Source: a virus
Direction: 5' to 3' (one strand)
DNA: 46,798 bases
Virus record (IMG/VR): IMGVR_UViG_3300005289_000007
Span: 1 to 46,798 of that record
The position numbers and the translations under genes are program-made. Shown here piece after piece: positions 46,566 to 46,798 of this stretch; the first letter of the stretch is position 1, and each line of letters begins with the position of its first letter. The notes below the pieces were generated by a model. That model worked only from the letters and a program-made list of their open reading frames with translations, searched no databases and was not told the origin of the DNA.

Positions 46566-46798
46566 TTACTGTTCTTTAACGGCTTGCTTGCCTGCCTCAG
46601 CTTGTACCTTGCCCTGATTTTCTTGGGCTAGTAAGTTCTGCTGTTGCTGCATAGCCTGTGCCTGCATAGCCTGCATTTCTGCTGCGGTCATAGTCCACGC
46701 TTGGTTATCTACCTGTCGGTTCTTAGCGCAGTAGGCAATGTACTCAGACTTCTTGATGAAGGCTCGTACATCTTCTGGAACATTATTAAGTGCCGCCA
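46566..46798 (-). CDS. Portal, 3' part (continuation across the contig junction)
   Basis: The final 60 codons of the portal lie at 46748-46566, ending in TAA at 46566-46568; 46749-46798 repeats bases 1-50. The tail is rich in Gln, Ala and Met (EMQAMQAQAMQQQQ), as in T7-like portals. Twelve bases separate it from the scaffold start, with the scaffold's ribosome site inside that gap. Confidence 0.93.
   Translation of the reverse strand, partial: AALNNVPEDVRAFIKKSEYIAYCAKNRQVDNQAWTMTAAEMQAMQAQAMQQQQNLLAQENQGKVQAEAGKQAVKEQ
46749..46798. repeat. Contig-end direct repeat, copy 2
   Basis: Identical to bases 1-50. It marks the circular overlap of the assembly. Confidence 0.95.

Noticed and set aside
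1-46798. Integrase, CRISPR array, insertion sequence or toxin-antitoxin system
   Set aside because: No integrase or transposase motif, no regularly spaced direct repeats with unique spacers, and no recognisable toxin-antitoxin pair. The genome looks strictly lytic.

Overview
The window is one complete circular contig of a T7-like podovirus (Autographiviridae type). Bases 1-50 recur exactly as 46749-46798, so one unit is 46,748 bp and the portal gene runs across the junction. Every convincing gene is on the minus strand and is transcribed from high to low coordinates. The diagnostic genes are a single-subunit T7-type RNA polymerase (RNAP), a family A DNA polymerase, a gp8-type portal, gp11/gp12-type tail tubular proteins, a three-gene ejectosome and a terminase pair. 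The polymerase gene sits between the replication genes and the virion genes, which is the phiKMV-like arrangement. An exported SACT-motif protein hints at an alphaproteobacterial, perhaps rhizobial, host, but this is weak inference.

Layout in transcription order. (1) 27.0-25.35 kb has no convincing gene. It holds two candidate sigma70 promoters, one phage-type promoter, TATC-rich repeats and about 700 bp packed with nested stem-loops. This is also where the genome ends (terminal repeat) probably lie. (2) 25.3-19.7 kb carries about 17 small early genes, mostly of unknown function and often joined by ATGA or TAATG overlaps. Branched stem-loops fill most of the real gaps. (3) 19.7-18.0 kb is a lysis cassette: an endolysin with a C-terminal membrane segment, three tiny ORFs chained by TAATG overlaps, and an overlapping Rz/Rz1 pair. 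(4) 18.0-2.8 kb holds a kinase-like ORF overlapping the primase, then helicase, phosphoesterase, HD nucleotidase, a nucleotide hydrolase-HTH fusion, ligase, nucleotidyltransferase, DNA polymerase, ssDNA-binding protein, 5' exonuclease, endonuclease VII and RNAP. (5) 2.7 kb through the junction to 33.9 kb holds a GNAT acetyltransferase, small virion-type genes, portal, scaffold, capsid, tail tubular proteins and internal virion proteins. (6) 33.8-27.0 kb holds a beta-helix tailspike, a glycine-rich protein, holin, terminase subunits and four small genes.

Six copies of a 12-bp motif (minus strand CTTCATAAGTGG) lie in intergenic DNA, one ahead of each gene module and all in the direction of transcription. 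They are the likely promoters of the phage RNAP. A plausible scheme is that host polymerase starts in the 26-27 kb region and reads through the early and replication genes to the RNAP gene; the phage enzyme then takes over from the repeated promoters.
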